Below are positions 50,834 through 60,729 of a stretch of 64,000 nucleotides of DNA, piece by piece. Made by a program: the position numbers and the translations under genes. Under the pieces are notes generated by a model. The model was given only the letters and a program-made list of their open reading frames with translations, ran no database searches and had not been told where the DNA came from. Source of the DNA: an uncultured Tateyamaria sp. GTDB taxonomy: Bacteria; Pseudomonadota; Alphaproteobacteria; Rhodobacterales; Rhodobacteraceae. Within the stretch, counting starts at the first letter, position 1. Each line of letters begins with the position of its first letter. The DNA lies in NCBI RefSeq assembly GCF_947503415.1, contig NZ_CANNDS010000002.1:682001-746000 (forward strand), in the 5' to 3' direction.

Positions 50834-53094
50834 TCAGAAAAAATCCAAGTCGTTGGCGAGCCCGGATGTGCTGCTCACACCATTCAGCGTGACTGACTGG
50901 CCCACGGCGAACTCGAACACCACATTTCGACCGACGACAGAGGCAAAATCAGCGATGAACTGCGCGTCTGTGCGCCCGCCACGGAGTGCGTCCGCGAACG
51001 AAAGCGTGTCCGTGCCCACCTCGTAGTCTTCGATCACATCTTGCGACATGACAGCATTAAGTACGAACGTGTCAGCGCCGTTGCCACCCTCGATGGTGTC
51101 ATCGCCATCGCCGCCAAACACCGTGTCACGGCCCAGTTCGCCGCCTTGGCCGTTGTCATTGAACACATCGTTGCCGTTACCAAGGAATACTGCGTCGCGG
51201 CCATTGCCGCCGAAGACAGTGTCGTCGCCGTCGCCTGCAGCGATTGTATCGAACCCGTCACCGCCAAAAAACCTCGTCATTGCCCAGCCTGGCATTGATC
51301 AGGTCGCTGCATGCGCCGCCATTGAAACTGTCATCGCCGTTTCCGCCTTCGATGGTGTCGTCGCCATTGCCCGCGAACACGGTATCACGGCTCACTTCGC
51401 CACCTTGGCTGTTGTCGTTGAACAGATCATTGCCGTTGCCAAGAAACACCTCATCACGACCATTGCCGCCGTTGACTGTGTCATTGCCGTTGCCTGCTGA
51501 AATAGTGTCGGCCCCGTCGCCGCCGGACAGGCTGTCGTTGTCGTCGTCCCCAGCAATGTTATCGCGGGAGGCACCGCCGATGATGGTGTCATCGCCGGCA
51601 CCACCTGACAACGCGTAACCCGTCGTCCCAGTGCGCGTTATAGAGTAATTGCCGCCATTGCCTTCGAAGAATGTGCCCAAGGAACTGGAATTGGTGATGA
51701 CGTCGTCACCCTCGCCCGCGATCACATTGTCAAACCTGTCCAGTGTGGCGATCCGTGTCCCGCTGGAAATCTTAACAAAGCTGCCGCCTGAGCCACCATT
51801 GATGACAACATCATAATCCGAACCAAACGTCTCAAACACAAATGTGTCCCCGACTGCGCCAAAAAACGTCGTACCGCCGTCGAAAACTTGGTTCGACCCC
51901 AAGGCCGATTGCCCCACTCCGTTGGGCGCGAACCCGATGGTATCGTCACCAAAGCCGCCCTCAATCGTATCCGATCCGGGCGACGGAAAAGAAAAAGTGC
52001 CGCTGCGGGTGAGCAGAATGTCATCTCCCGCCGCCACCTAGAATTGAGTCGTTGCTGGCACCGGCAAAGACAGTGTCGTTAAAAGCTGACCCAAAGACCC
52101 CCTCAATTCTTTCAAGCTGGTCTGTGCCTTGCCCGCCTCGGATCGCCTGCCCCACGCCGCTGATGGCCAGATCAACAGTCACTCCGGAAGTCGCATTGGC
52201 ATAACTGGTAATGTCGGTACCGCCTTCGCCATCCATCGTGTCGTTGCCGCCGCTCAGATTGACCATGCCGCCTGAGAAGAAGTCACCTTCACCGTATATC
52301 TCGTCGTTGCCGTCGCCGCCAAGAATGCTGTCAGCACCGCTGTTGACCGTGCAGCTGCCTGTGTTGTTGATGCGAAAATCTCCGTAAAGCTGGTCATCCC
52401 GCGTGCTGCCGCTGATCGTGTCGTCGCCGCCTACGAAGGTAGATCCGTTGCTGGAGAGCAAGATCGCAGTCACTTGAAAAACGCAAGGCGCGTATTCCGC
52501 CAGTGAACGTGTCATTGCCACCGATGCCGTCCGCTACCTCAATATCACAATGGATCGTCGCCGCGGTATCGGTGTGATCGGCGTCGATCGTGAAATCATC
52601 GTCCCCGCCCTGTTTGTTACCGTTTGCAAAGCGGGCATCTCCAGCATAAGCGCCAAAGCCAGTGATTGTTACAGTGTCATTGCTTTCGGCAAAATCGCCA
52701 CCCAATGCGAACAGCCTGCCGAAGGCGCCCGAACAGGACAAAGTGATGGTGTCATCTTGAGAAAACGCGGCTCCGAAGAAAGCGTTCAAGTTGCCACTGA
52801 GCAGATCGGGCAGGATACCAGCGACAAAGTGCTGTAGGCAACGGTAAGATCTGTTGTGCCATCGGCGTTGGAACCCACGAGGATCTGCGCGACCGATCCG
52901 CTGGGGTTTTCAAAGCCATCTTATGTGAAAGAGCCCAGCAATGTGACGGTATGTTCAACGGTGCCTGAGGTCGATGTGGTCCAGATGTCCCATGCGTAGG
53001 TCGAACTGTTCGAGATTGTGACATCATCGACGTCGGTGTCATAGAAAATGCTGTGTGGCTTTACGGATCCGACATCGGATGTGACTGTTGCCAT
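50834..53094 (-). pseudogene. RTX calcium-binding protein gene, broken by five lesions
   Basis: The reading frame starts at 53094 (MATVTSDVGSVKPHSIFYDT) and would encode about 750 residues with many GGxGxDxxx calcium-binding repeats (for example GGDGDDTIEGGNGADTF) and the C-terminal type I secretion end (TSGLANDLDFF). It is interrupted by an in-frame TAA at 52919-52921 and by frameshifts near 52790-52840, at the A-run 52477-52481, at CCC 52027-52029 and at the A-run 51266-51271. The last three each look like one extra base in a short homopolymer. Either the gene has decayed or the assembly has homopolymer errors; neighbouring genes show none. A TolC-family gene at 37094 could have been its channel partner. 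Confidence 0.85.
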
Positions 53095-53417
53095 GGTGCG
53101 AACTTCTCGTTCGTAAATACATGCGCCCCCGCAACTCCGGATTGATGCAAGTGGCGCTTGGCAGACAGCGCAGTGCGTATCGGGCATGAATTCCCGTCTC
53201 AACGCGGCGGATCATCTGCCGCTGGTGAAAATCCGATTGAAAGGAGGGGCTACACAAGGACAGTGAGACAAAATCAACCATAAGACTCAGTGTGGGCTAT
53301 GGGTAAGGAATACCACCACAGGTTCGCGCTATGGTCGAACGTTTTTTACAATCCGGACGGAGAGATGAGGCGTCGCTGGCAAGAACGTCGTCATCAGGGA
53401 AAACCAGCATCAGATTG
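53095..53417. other. 323-bp gap between RTX pseudogene and rhaK
   Basis: Upstream region of the RTX gene and downstream region of the rha operon. I see no gene and no clear terminator; a T-rich GTTTTTTAC lies at about 53340 on the plus strand. Confidence 0.5.
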
Positions 53418-54806
53418 CTAACGCGTTCTACGACGTACTATTTGCCGCCATTCAGTGGCATAGCCCTCAAGCAAGGCAGACTTTGCCGCGGTCACGCGTA
53501 CCGGCGTGGTGTTGTTCTGTAGTGCCGTTCCTGGGCCAGTGGCAAGTAAAGCGGCTCCAGAACTTGTTCCGGTTATCCCGGCCGCGCTATGCACATCGGA
53601 CCCGGCAGCCACCGCGAGCATCTCGAGGTAGAGTTGGTTTCCCGCAAAAGGACCCTCGACAAAAATTGGCCCAAGATGACCGATATTAGCCAGACATTCA
53701 GCTGTCACCAACGCGAGATACAGTCCAACTGCAGCGCCCCGTTCCGCGGTCCCGACCGGAGGTTCCTCACCAATCCAGGCGGCACGTTGCCCCTTGAAAG
53801 GTCCGGTTTCAGGAACAACGGCAGGCATCAGCATGATCCGTTTTTCGATAACTGTTTCGACGATCCCTTTCGAAGGTTTCGGATAATGCCCGCCTGTTAC
53901 TTCGTCGTGTTCGCGTCCACCCATGAAGCGTGCAGACGGGGCAGCGGTACCACGCGCCGTGACGTTGATCAGTGTGTCGAGATTCGGGTCCAGCGTGACT
54001 TGCTTTCCTCCAACCGACAAAGCGATGACCCAAGTGCCGGACGAGACGACGCTAAAAAGCGCATCATGCCCCAGGATATAAGGAAGAAGCGACGCGTTGG
54101 AATCGTGAATGCCGCAATAGACCGGCGTGGACGGTGGCAAGCCGGTGTGCTTCGCAATTGTGGGCAAGATCGGTCCCAACACCTCTGACGGTTTGCGGAC
54201 AAGGGGCAACTTTTCCGCAATGCCCAGCGCCTCAACCAGCGATGAAAACGCCCCCTTGTGCGGGTTCCAGAGGTCGGTGTGGCATCCCAAAGATGTCACA
54301 TCCATCGCTGCCACACCGGTCAACTTCGCACCCCAATACTGCGGGTAGGTGACGATGCGATGCGTGCGTGCTTTCAGGTCTGGGTCGCGGTGAAACTGCC
54401 AGAACAACTGCGCACCTATGTTTAGCCCTCCGGGCAAGCGGGGTGAGCCGGTTTCCGAGAAAGGCGGGCGAATGATGTCGTAGTCCGCGACGACGTCATC
54501 AGGACCGGAATGCTCGTAGTCCAAAATTGGCGCGGCGAGGTCTCCGTGCTGATCCAACAGGGCGGCGCTGGCGCCGTGCGTGGTGATCGAGATGGCATCG
54601 ATGCCGTGGCTCATTTGAAATTCGCGCAAACCGTCGAGGAGGAAAGCCCAGTGCCCGTCGACATCAAAGTGCGGCCAAGGTGGGCCGGGAAGCACTTTGT
54701 TCGGGCGGATTACAACCGCGATTTCTGACAGGTCCGACGCGTCGACCAAGACCAGTTTGGCGTTGGTCTTTCCAATGTCGATGACGGCAATATGGCGCGG
54801 GTTCAT
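53418..54806 (-). CDS. rhaK: L-rhamnulose kinase (FGGY family)
   Basis: 462 residues. It phosphorylates the rhamnose-derived ketose in the cytoplasm. The N-terminal phosphate loop is [16 protein letters not shown]; the FGGY fold continues with [28 protein letters not shown], the phosphate-2 region [14 protein letters not shown] and late [14 protein letters not shown]. The stretch GIHDSNAS is characteristic. The start overlaps the mutarotase stop by 4 bp. It is the last gene of rhaRSTPQUK. In Rhizobium leguminosarum RhaK is also needed for the transporter to work. Confidence 0.92.
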   Translation of the reverse strand: MNPRHIAVIDIGKTNAKLVLVDASDLSEIAVVIRPNKVLPGPPWPHFDVDGHWAFLLDGLREFQMSHGIDAISITTHGASAALLDQHGDLAAPILDYEHSGPDDVVADYDIIRPPFSETGSPRLPGGLNIGAQLFWQFHRDPDLKARTHRIVTYPQYWGAKLTGVAAMDVTSLGCHTDLWNPHKGAFSSLVEALGIAEKLPLVRKPSEVLGPILPTIAKHTGLPPSTPVYCGIHDSNASLLPYILGHDALFSVVSSGTWVIALSVGGKQVTLDPNLDTLINVTARGTAAPSARFMGGREHDEVTGGHYPKPSKGIVETVIEKRIMLMPAVVPETGPFKGQRAAWIGEEPPVGTAERGAAVGLYLALVTAECLANIGHLGPIFVEGPFAGNQLYLEMLAVAAGSDVHSAAGITGTSSGAALLATGPGTALQNNTTPVRVTAAKSALLEGYATEWRQIVRRRTR

Positions 54807-55117
54807 GTCAGATGGAAAACGGTTTCAAGAGGTGTCACGACCGGCTCATTGTTTGGATGCGTTTCCATGATGTCCGCCATGTATGCCCACCATTTCTGCA
54901 TGATTGGGTGACTTGGCAGATCATCCATCGCATGTGACGCCTCACGCCACAGCACGCCAAACAGAGTATTTGTGTCTGCGTCCAAGTGGATGGAGTAGTC
55001 GGACACACCGGTATCTTTGAGAAGAGTGGACAGTTCTGGCCAGATGTCGTCGTGCCGTTTGATGTATTCGGCGCGGCAGCCAGGGTTCAGGCGCATCTTG
55101 AAGGCATATTTTTCCAT
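54803..55117 (-). CDS. rhaU: L-rhamnose mutarotase
   Basis: 104 residues, the full length of the RhaM/RhaU family. It interconverts alpha and beta L-rhamnose. Family blocks are [56 protein letters not shown] and the C-terminal [18 protein letters not shown]. The active-site histidine and tyrosine are in [10 protein letters not shown] and VSDYSIHL. The start at 55117 overlaps the RhaQ stop by 1 base in ATGA form, so it is translationally coupled. Confidence 0.96.
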   Translation of the reverse strand: MEKYAFKMRLNPGCRAEYIKRHDDIWPELSTLLKDTGVSDYSIHLDADTNTLFGVLWREASHAMDDLPSHPIMQKWWAYMADIMETHPNNEPVVTPLETVFHLT

Positions 55118-56103
55118 CAACGGGTCCTCCACATCGACCAGAGACGTGGCAATGCAATGACACCGATCAACAGCGCGCCAATGACTATGGACATGACGAT
55201 GCCCGGCACATTCAGCAGGCCCAGACCAAAAGTTACCAGTCCCATCACAAAGGCCGCAATGACAACGCCAACAATTGTGCCTGAGCCTCCCAATATGCTG
55301 ACGCCGCCAAGGACGACCATTGTCACGACTTCAAGCTCCCATCCTGTTGCTATCGATGGACGCGTAGAGCCGAGACGCGCAGTCAGGCAGATTGCGGCGA
55401 TGCCCGACATCAGTCCGGTCAAGAGAAACAGGGTGAATTTGACCCTTTGCACCCGGATGCCGGAGAACATCGCACCGGTGGCGTTGTTGCCAATGGCATA
55501 CACCGCGCGACCGAAATTGGTTCTGTGCAGAAGTATTCCGTAAATGACCGCGAGTATCGCAAACAGCACGAACTCGAAGGAAATCACCCACCACACATAG
55601 CCCTGCCCCACCCACGAAAAGCTGGCCGGATACCCTTGGTAAGATTGATCGCCAAGCACAATGAAGCTGATGCCCCGAAAGAGGCTCATTGTGCCGATAG
55701 TAACCACGATGGATGGCAGACCAAATCGGGTCACAAGAACGCCGTTGAAGGCCCCGCACAACAACCCTACCCCGACGCCTATCAGGACCAGCCCGGGCGT
55801 CCCCACGCCCATTTGAACAGCGGCACCCATGGCCGTTGACGCGAGCGCAATGATGGATGCAACAGAAAGATCAATCTCACCTGAAATGATGAGCAGTGCC
55901 ATCGCAAAGGCAATCATGGCTTTTTCTGTAAAGTTGAAAGTGGCGTCGCTGAGGTTCCACGCGTTCAGAAAGTAGGGCGATGCGAAACTGTTGGCGACGA
56001 AGATCGCGATTGCGACTGCCAGCAACAGCGTCTCCCAACTCTTCAACCGTTGCTCCAACGGCGAGCGCAGACGGTCGGGGATAAGACGGTCGGTCGTGTT
56101 CAT
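55117..56103 (-). CDS. rhaQ: Rhamnose ABC transporter permease
   Basis: 328 residues, RbsC/XylH-like permease with about eight or nine helices. Typical blocks are [41 protein letters not shown] and the late [19 protein letters not shown]. It pairs with RhaP as the membrane part. I chose the ATG at 56103 ([15 protein letters not shown]), overlapping the RhaP stop; the open frame extends further but inside rhaP. Confidence 0.94.
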   Translation of the reverse strand: MNTTDRLIPDRLRSPLEQRLKSWETLLLAVAIAIFVANSFASPYFLNAWNLSDATFNFTEKAMIAFAMALLIISGEIDLSVASIIALASTAMGAAVQMGVGTPGLVLIGVGVGLLCGAFNGVLVTRFGLPSIVVTIGTMSLFRGISFIVLGDQSYQGYPASFSWVGQGYVWWVISFEFVLFAILAVIYGILLHRTNFGRAVYAIGNNATGAMFSGIRVQRVKFTLFLLTGLMSGIAAICLTARLGSTRPSIATGWELEVVTMVVLGGVSILGGSGTIVGVVIAAFVMGLVTFGLGLLNVPGIVMSIVIGALLIGVIALPRLWSMWRTR

Positions 56104-57083
56104 GTCGCCTGCTCCGCCTGTTTCAGGATGATGCGGCCCTTGGTCCGGTTTGCCTGTGCATTCAAGGCCACCGCGATGATGATGGCACCTCCGGAGATCG
56201 CGAGTTGCCAGAAGGGTGAAATATCCACCACAGGCAACGCATTCTTGATGATGCCAAGGAACAAGGCCCCCAGCAAAGCACCTGCAACCGTGCCAATCCC
56301 GCCCATGATCGACACGCCGCCGATCACGCAAGCGGCAACCACGTCCAACTCAAATCCACCTGCAATGTCGACATATGCCACTGCAAACCGTGACACCCAA
56401 AGATACCCAGCCAGTCCCGCCAGTGCCCCAGAGATGGTAAAGGCCCAGAATTGCGTTTTGCCCACATTGATGCCTGCATAGGTTGCCGCGTGCGGATTGC
56501 CTCCTGCGGCATAGAAGGCACGGCCAAGAGTGGTACGTGTCATCACGACAGAAAAGACGATCACCGCGATAATTGCGATCCAGCTAAGAACGGGCAGCCC
56601 CAGAAGTTCCGCACGCGGATAGGCTTTGAAGGCTGGGCTCATCTCGTGGCTGTTGACCCATTTGCCGCCGGAGATGAGGAAGACGAGGCCGCGGAATATG
56701 GTCATGGTGCCCAAGGTCACAACGATGGGCGGGATGCGCAGTTTCCAGACCAAGATGCCATTGAACATGCCCAACACCGTGCCCAGTCCGATGGCGATCA
56801 TGAGAATGACGACGATGGGCAAACCCGGGGCCGCGACATTCACCATGGAAACGACCATGCCGGTGAGCGCCAAATTTGCGGCCACGCTCAGGTCGATGCA
56901 CTTGGTCAGGATGACAATCATCTGACCGATGGCCAGCAGGATCAGTGGCGACGTGTCATTGAAGACACTGGCCAGGTTTCCCGGCGTGACAAAGGCCGGA
57001 AACCTGAACGAGATCAGCACAAGCAGAACGGCGATCGCCCCGACCAGCAGCGCCTCTCTTGATGTAATGAACCGTTTCAGCAT
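56100..57083 (-). CDS. rhaP: Rhamnose ABC transporter permease
   Basis: 327 residues, RbsC/XylH-like. It shares the plan of RhaQ: MIVILTKCIDLSVAANLALT, FNGILVWKLRIPPIVVTLGT and GGVSIMGGIGTVAGALLGAL. It starts 12 bp after the RhaT stop and overlaps RhaQ by 4 bp. Two related permeases side by side suggest a heterodimeric channel, as in the Rhizobium system. Confidence 0.94.
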   Translation of the reverse strand: MLKRFITSREALLVGAIAVLLVLISFRFPAFVTPGNLASVFNDTSPLILLAIGQMIVILTKCIDLSVAANLALTGMVVSMVNVAAPGLPIVVILMIAIGLGTVLGMFNGILVWKLRIPPIVVTLGTMTIFRGLVFLISGGKWVNSHEMSPAFKAYPRAELLGLPVLSWIAIIAVIVFSVVMTRTTLGRAFYAAGGNPHAATYAGINVGKTQFWAFTISGALAGLAGYLWVSRFAVAYVDIAGGFELDVVAACVIGGVSIMGGIGTVAGALLGALFLGIIKNALPVVDISPFWQLAISGGAIIIAVALNAQANRTKGRIILKQAEQAT

Positions 57084-57095
57084 GGCGTGGTCCCT

Positions 57096-58628
57096 TCAGA
57101 TGCCAGCAGCGTGTCGAACAAGTGTTTCGGGTTGCAGATCATCGCCTGACAGTTCGGCGGCCATACGCCCCTCGCGCATCACGATGACACGGTCGGACAT
57201 GCCCAGGACTTCCGGGATTTCAGAACTGACCATGATGATGGCAAGTCCCTGTGCTGCAAGCTCGGCCATGAACTCGTGCACCGCGGCCTTGGAGCCGATG
57301 TCGACCCCCTTGGTCGGCTCATCGAGAATGATGACCTTGGGTTGGGTGGCGAGCCATTTGGCGATGACGACTTTTTGCTGGTTGCCACCCGACAGGTTGC
57401 CGACATGCGTATCCAGTGACGCCGCGCGCAGGTCCAGACGTTCCGTATACTCGCGGGCCAGCTTGAACTCTTCGGCCAAACGCAAGAATCCGTTTCCCGA
57501 GATACGCCCCAGCGATGGCAACGTGACGTTCTGGAAGATCGGTAAATCAAGGATCGCGCCCTGTTGGCCGCGGTCTTCGGGGACGTACACGATGCCATTG
57601 GCCACGGCATCTGCTGGCGATTTTATCTGGACAGGTGCGCCTTCAATTTCAACCGAACCCGCAGACGGTCGCGTAATCCCGAACAGCGACTGCATGAACT
57701 CCGAACGGCCTGCCCCAACCAAGCCGTAGAACCCAAGGATCTCGCCCTTCCGCAATTCGAACCCAATGCCATCGAATTCGGTCGGGTGGGCATAATCCTG
57801 TACTTTGAGAACCGCTTTGCCGGGTTGCCTGGTGCGTTGCGGGAAGATCTGGCTGACATCACGGCCGACCATCATCTTTACCAGATCAGCTTCCGAGACA
57901 TCCTTGATCGCGCCATCGCCAATCAGCTGACCATCGCGGAAAACGGTATAGTTGTCCGCAATCCGAAAAATCTCGTCGAACTTGTGACTGATGAACAGGA
58001 TCGCCTTGCCTTGCGCCTTCAAGCTTTCGACCAGCGCGTATAGCTCTTCAATTTCCTTGTGCGACAGGGCCGCGGTCGGCTCGTCCATGATGACAACGCG
58101 TGCGTCTATGGACAGAGCGCGGGCAATTGCCACCAGATGCTTGTTGGCGATGCCAAGATCCTTAAGCTTATGCTCCGGATCGATCTGGGCCCCAATTCCG
58201 TCGAGCAACGCCCGAGCCTTGGACATCATCGTCTTGACGTCGATAAGGCCAAAAGATCCGCGTGGAGCGTGACCCAGGAAAATGTTCTCTGCGACGGACA
58301 ACTCGTCAAACAGAACGGTTTCCTGATGAATTGCCGTCACACCATTGTCAGCTGCAGCTTGCGGCACTGAGAAAACTGTTGGGTTAGCGTCGACAAGGAT
58401 GGCACCGCCGTCTGGCTGGTAGATGCCCGTCAGTATCTTGACGACCGTGGACTTGCCCGCGCCATTCTCGCCAATCAGCGCGGTTACTGTTCCGGGGTAA
58501 AGGGTGAGCGACACATCGGACAGGGCTTTTACGCCCGGGAATGTCTTTGTGACCCCCTTCAATGCCAAGACCGCATGCCCGGTGGGCAGCTTTTCAGACG
58601 GCACAACTTTATCCGTTTGCTTCAGCAT
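57096..58628 (-). CDS. rhaT: Rhamnose ABC transporter ATP-binding protein (two ATPase domains)
   Basis: 510 residues, RbsA/XylG-like with tandem ATPase domains. The first has GENGAGKS, DLGIANKHLVAIARALSI (in place of the signature) and VVIMDEPTAALS; the second has the degenerate GLVGAGRSEFMQSL in place of Walker A and an intact LSGGNQQKVVIAKWLA with VIILDEPTKGVD. This asymmetry is normal in sugar ATPases. The ATG at 58628 is preferred to the TTG at 58631. It lies 75 bp after the binding protein. Confidence 0.95.
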   Translation of the reverse strand: MLKQTDKVVPSEKLPTGHAVLALKGVTKTFPGVKALSDVSLTLYPGTVTALIGENGAGKSTVVKILTGIYQPDGGAILVDANPTVFSVPQAAADNGVTAIHQETVLFDELSVAENIFLGHAPRGSFGLIDVKTMMSKARALLDGIGAQIDPEHKLKDLGIANKHLVAIARALSIDARVVIMDEPTAALSHKEIEELYALVESLKAQGKAILFISHKFDEIFRIADNYTVFRDGQLIGDGAIKDVSEADLVKMMVGRDVSQIFPQRTRQPGKAVLKVQDYAHPTEFDGIGFELRKGEILGFYGLVGAGRSEFMQSLFGITRPSAGSVEIEGAPVQIKSPADAVANGIVYVPEDRGQQGAILDLPIFQNVTLPSLGRISGNGFLRLAEEFKLAREYTERLDLRAASLDTHVGNLSGGNQQKVVIAKWLATQPKVIILDEPTKGVDIGSKAAVHEFMAELAAQGLAIIMVSSEIPEVLGMSDRVIVMREGRMAAELSGDDLQPETLVRHAAGI

Positions 58629-58703
58629 CAAGTGTCTCGTTGTGACCAGAGTGTACGCACCGACGCGGCACGGGAGGACCGCGTCGGATGCCAGTTCAAT
58701 GTC

Positions 58704-59705
58704 TTAGAAAATCGACTTGAACTGTTCGATATTGGACGCGTCGTAGACAAACGGATCCGCCATAGCAGCGGCATTTGTGTCGTCCAAGGTGATTGTACCC
58801 ACGCGTCCAATCGATATTTCGGCCCCCGGTTCTGCGGTGGCCGCGCCAGACGCCAGCGCATGGGCGATCATGGTCGCGGAGTAGCCAAGATCAATCGGGT
58901 TCCAAATTGCAAAAGACTTGGATGCCCCGCTTTCAATCGCGCCCGCCATTTCAGAGGGCAGGCCAAGTCCAGTCACGTTGACCTCACCGATCTTGCCCGC
59001 GTCAGCAACCGCTTGCGCTGCTGCAACAATGCCCACCGAAGTTGGTGCGATGATTGCGTCAAGATCAGGGTAGGACTGCATCAGCCCTTGCGCTTCGCGG
59101 TAAGATTTATCGGCCAGATCATCACCGTACACGGTAGAGACGACATTGATGCCTGGATAGTCGCCCATGACCTTGTTCATCTCTTCAATCCAGATGTTCT
59201 GGTTCGTTGATGTGGTCGTGGCCGATAGAACCGCAACGTCGCCGCCATCAGGCAATTGGTCCGCTGCAAGTTTAATGATCATGTTGCCGATCAGCGCGTT
59301 TGAAGACGGATTCAGGTGCATCTGGCGGCCTTCATCAGCAACACCAGAATCCCAGGATATTACGGTAATGCCACGCTGCATTGCGCGTTTGAGAGCGGGC
59401 ACTAAAGCATCGGTATCGTTGGCAGATACGGCAATTGCGTCCACGTTTTGCGCGATGAGGGCGTTGATGACCTCGATCTGGCCCTCGGCCGTAGTGTCCG
59501 TCGGGCCGGTGTAGATGACCTCAACCCCGCCCAATTCTTCGGCAGCCTCCTGCGCGCCTTCAGCGGCGGCTTCGAAAAACCCGATGCCAAGGGCTTTCAC
59601 CACCAGTGCGATGCGCATGTTGTCTTGCGCCAATGCGGATGTTCCGAACAGGCTGGCCGCGAGGCCAAGTCCTGCGGTGAGTGAGGTGAATGTGCGACGT
59701 TTCAT
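58704..59705 (-). CDS. rhaS: Rhamnose ABC transporter substrate-binding protein
   Basis: 333 residues with a signal peptide (MKRRTFTSLTAGLGLAASLF to ALAQ) and a periplasmic type I sugar-binding fold: IALVVKALGIGFFEAAAEGA, then QNVDAIAVSANDTDALVPAL, ITVISWDSGVADEGRQMHLN and PTSVGIVAAAQAVADAG. It closely follows the pattern of RhaS of the Rhizobium-type system. It is the first transport gene, 38 bp after the DeoR-type regulator. Confidence 0.94.
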   Translation of the reverse strand: MKRRTFTSLTAGLGLAASLFGTSALAQDNMRIALVVKALGIGFFEAAAEGAQEAAEELGGVEVIYTGPTDTTAEGQIEVINALIAQNVDAIAVSANDTDALVPALKRAMQRGITVISWDSGVADEGRQMHLNPSSNALIGNMIIKLAADQLPDGGDVAVLSATTTSTNQNIWIEEMNKVMGDYPGINVVSTVYGDDLADKSYREAQGLMQSYPDLDAIIAPTSVGIVAAAQAVADAGKIGEVNVTGLGLPSEMAGAIESGASKSFAIWNPIDLGYSATMIAHALASGAATAEPGAEISIGRVGTITLDDTNAAAMADPFVYDASNIEQFKSIF

Positions 59706-59743
59706 TGGTGTCCTCCCTAAAGTACGTTCGCTTTTGGCCGCCC

Positions 59744-60544
59744 TCAGGAGGCGACAGCTTTCTGAGCGCCTCCTGATTTGGTGACGATCAGCTTCACTTC
59801 GGCAGCCTCGAGCATGGCGGCCGCTTTGTCCGAAATGTGGTCATCCGTGATGACGGTGGTGATGCGGTTCAGCGGGCACAGTACAAGGCTCGAGCGCTGC
59901 TCGAACTTCGTGCTGTCGACCAGAACGACCAATTCGTCGGCCTGCCCGATCAGCTTTTCCTCCGCCTGGATCAGTAGCGGATCAGCCTCCATCAATCCGA
60001 GTGGGCCGAGGCCCTGCGCGCCCATGAACATGCGCCGCGCGCAGAAGTTTCGCGTCACATCGTTGTCGAAGGGCGACAGGATGATGTTCTGCTCGCGGTA
60101 GATCGTGCCGCCTGAAAGCATGACCGTGTTTTTGGAATGCTTCAGCAAATGCTCCGCAATCGGAAACGAGTTGGTGAACACCTGCATGCGGCGACCGGCC
60201 AGCGGATGCACCATCTGGAACGTTGTGGTCCCGCCATTGATGATGATCGCATCTCCGTCATCGCACATGTCCACAGCGGCAGCCGCAATCGCCTGCTTTT
60301 CTTCGATCCTCATCGTTTCATTGACCGAGAAAGGGCGCCCGGCGAGGCCAACGAACTGTGGCGGGCTCAGTGCTTCCGCTCCCCCCCGAACGCGGCGCAA
60401 CAGCTTGTCCTGATGCAGAGTTGCGATATCACGACGGATTGTCGCCTCGGACGCGCCGGTCAGATTGCACAGGTCTGCGACGGTGGCGACAGGCCGCTCT
60501 TCAACCGCAGACAGGATAATTGTGTGCCGCTCTTTCTCGTGCAT
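59744..60544 (-). CDS. rhaR: DeoR-type regulator of rhamnose catabolism
   Basis: 266 residues. The N-terminal HTH (ATVADLCNLTGASEATIRRD, then IATLHQDKLLRRVRGGAEAL) is followed by the DeoR sugar-phosphate sensor domain (DAIIINGGTTTFQM, LMEADPLLIQAEEKLIG). The ATG at 60544 has GGGAGG six bases upstream; the frame starts earlier at a TTG (60562). It heads rhaRSTPQUK and is divergent from rhaDI, with operator-like repeats between. The effector is probably a phosphorylated intermediate. Confidence 0.93.
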   Translation of the reverse strand: MHEKERHTIILSAVEERPVATVADLCNLTGASEATIRRDIATLHQDKLLRRVRGGAEALSPPQFVGLAGRPFSVNETMRIEEKQAIAAAAVDMCDDGDAIIINGGTTTFQMVHPLAGRRMQVFTNSFPIAEHLLKHSKNTVMLSGGTIYREQNIILSPFDNDVTRNFCARRMFMGAQGLGPLGLMEADPLLIQAEEKLIGQADELVVLVDSTKFEQRSSLVLCPLNRITTVITDDHISDKAAAMLEAAEVKLIVTKSGGAQKAVAS

Positions 60545-60587
60545 GTCCGCCTCCCTTGACAAACACGGTGTCCAGATTCGGACTACC

Positions 60588-60703
60588 TGTCAATCAAAAA
60601 CAATCATTACCAATCATACTGCAGCGCAGCATGATTGTATTTGAGCGTTTATGATTGACAAGCGCCCACCTCGCGCTCAGCCTAAGGCCAACAAAGATGA
60701 TTG
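60588..60703. promoter_or_regulatory. Candidate RhaR operator array in divergent promoter region
   Basis: CAATCA or its complement occurs at 60591, 60601, 60611, 60631, 60651 and 60697; the first five begin at exact multiples of 10 bp from one another, one helical turn. TGTCAATCA (60588-60596) and TGATTGACA (60652-60660) are perfect complements, as are ACCAATCAT-like inner arms (60611-60617 and 60631-60637), all centred on 60624. Confidence 0.65.
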
Positions 60704-60729
60704 GCGCGCTGCGCTGACCGGGAGGATAC

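Noticed and set aside
50834..52037. Regular short repeats resembling a CRISPR array or satellite
   Set aside because: The periodicity is 27 bp and encodes GGxGxDxxx calcium-binding nonapeptides; there are no unique spacers of constant length.
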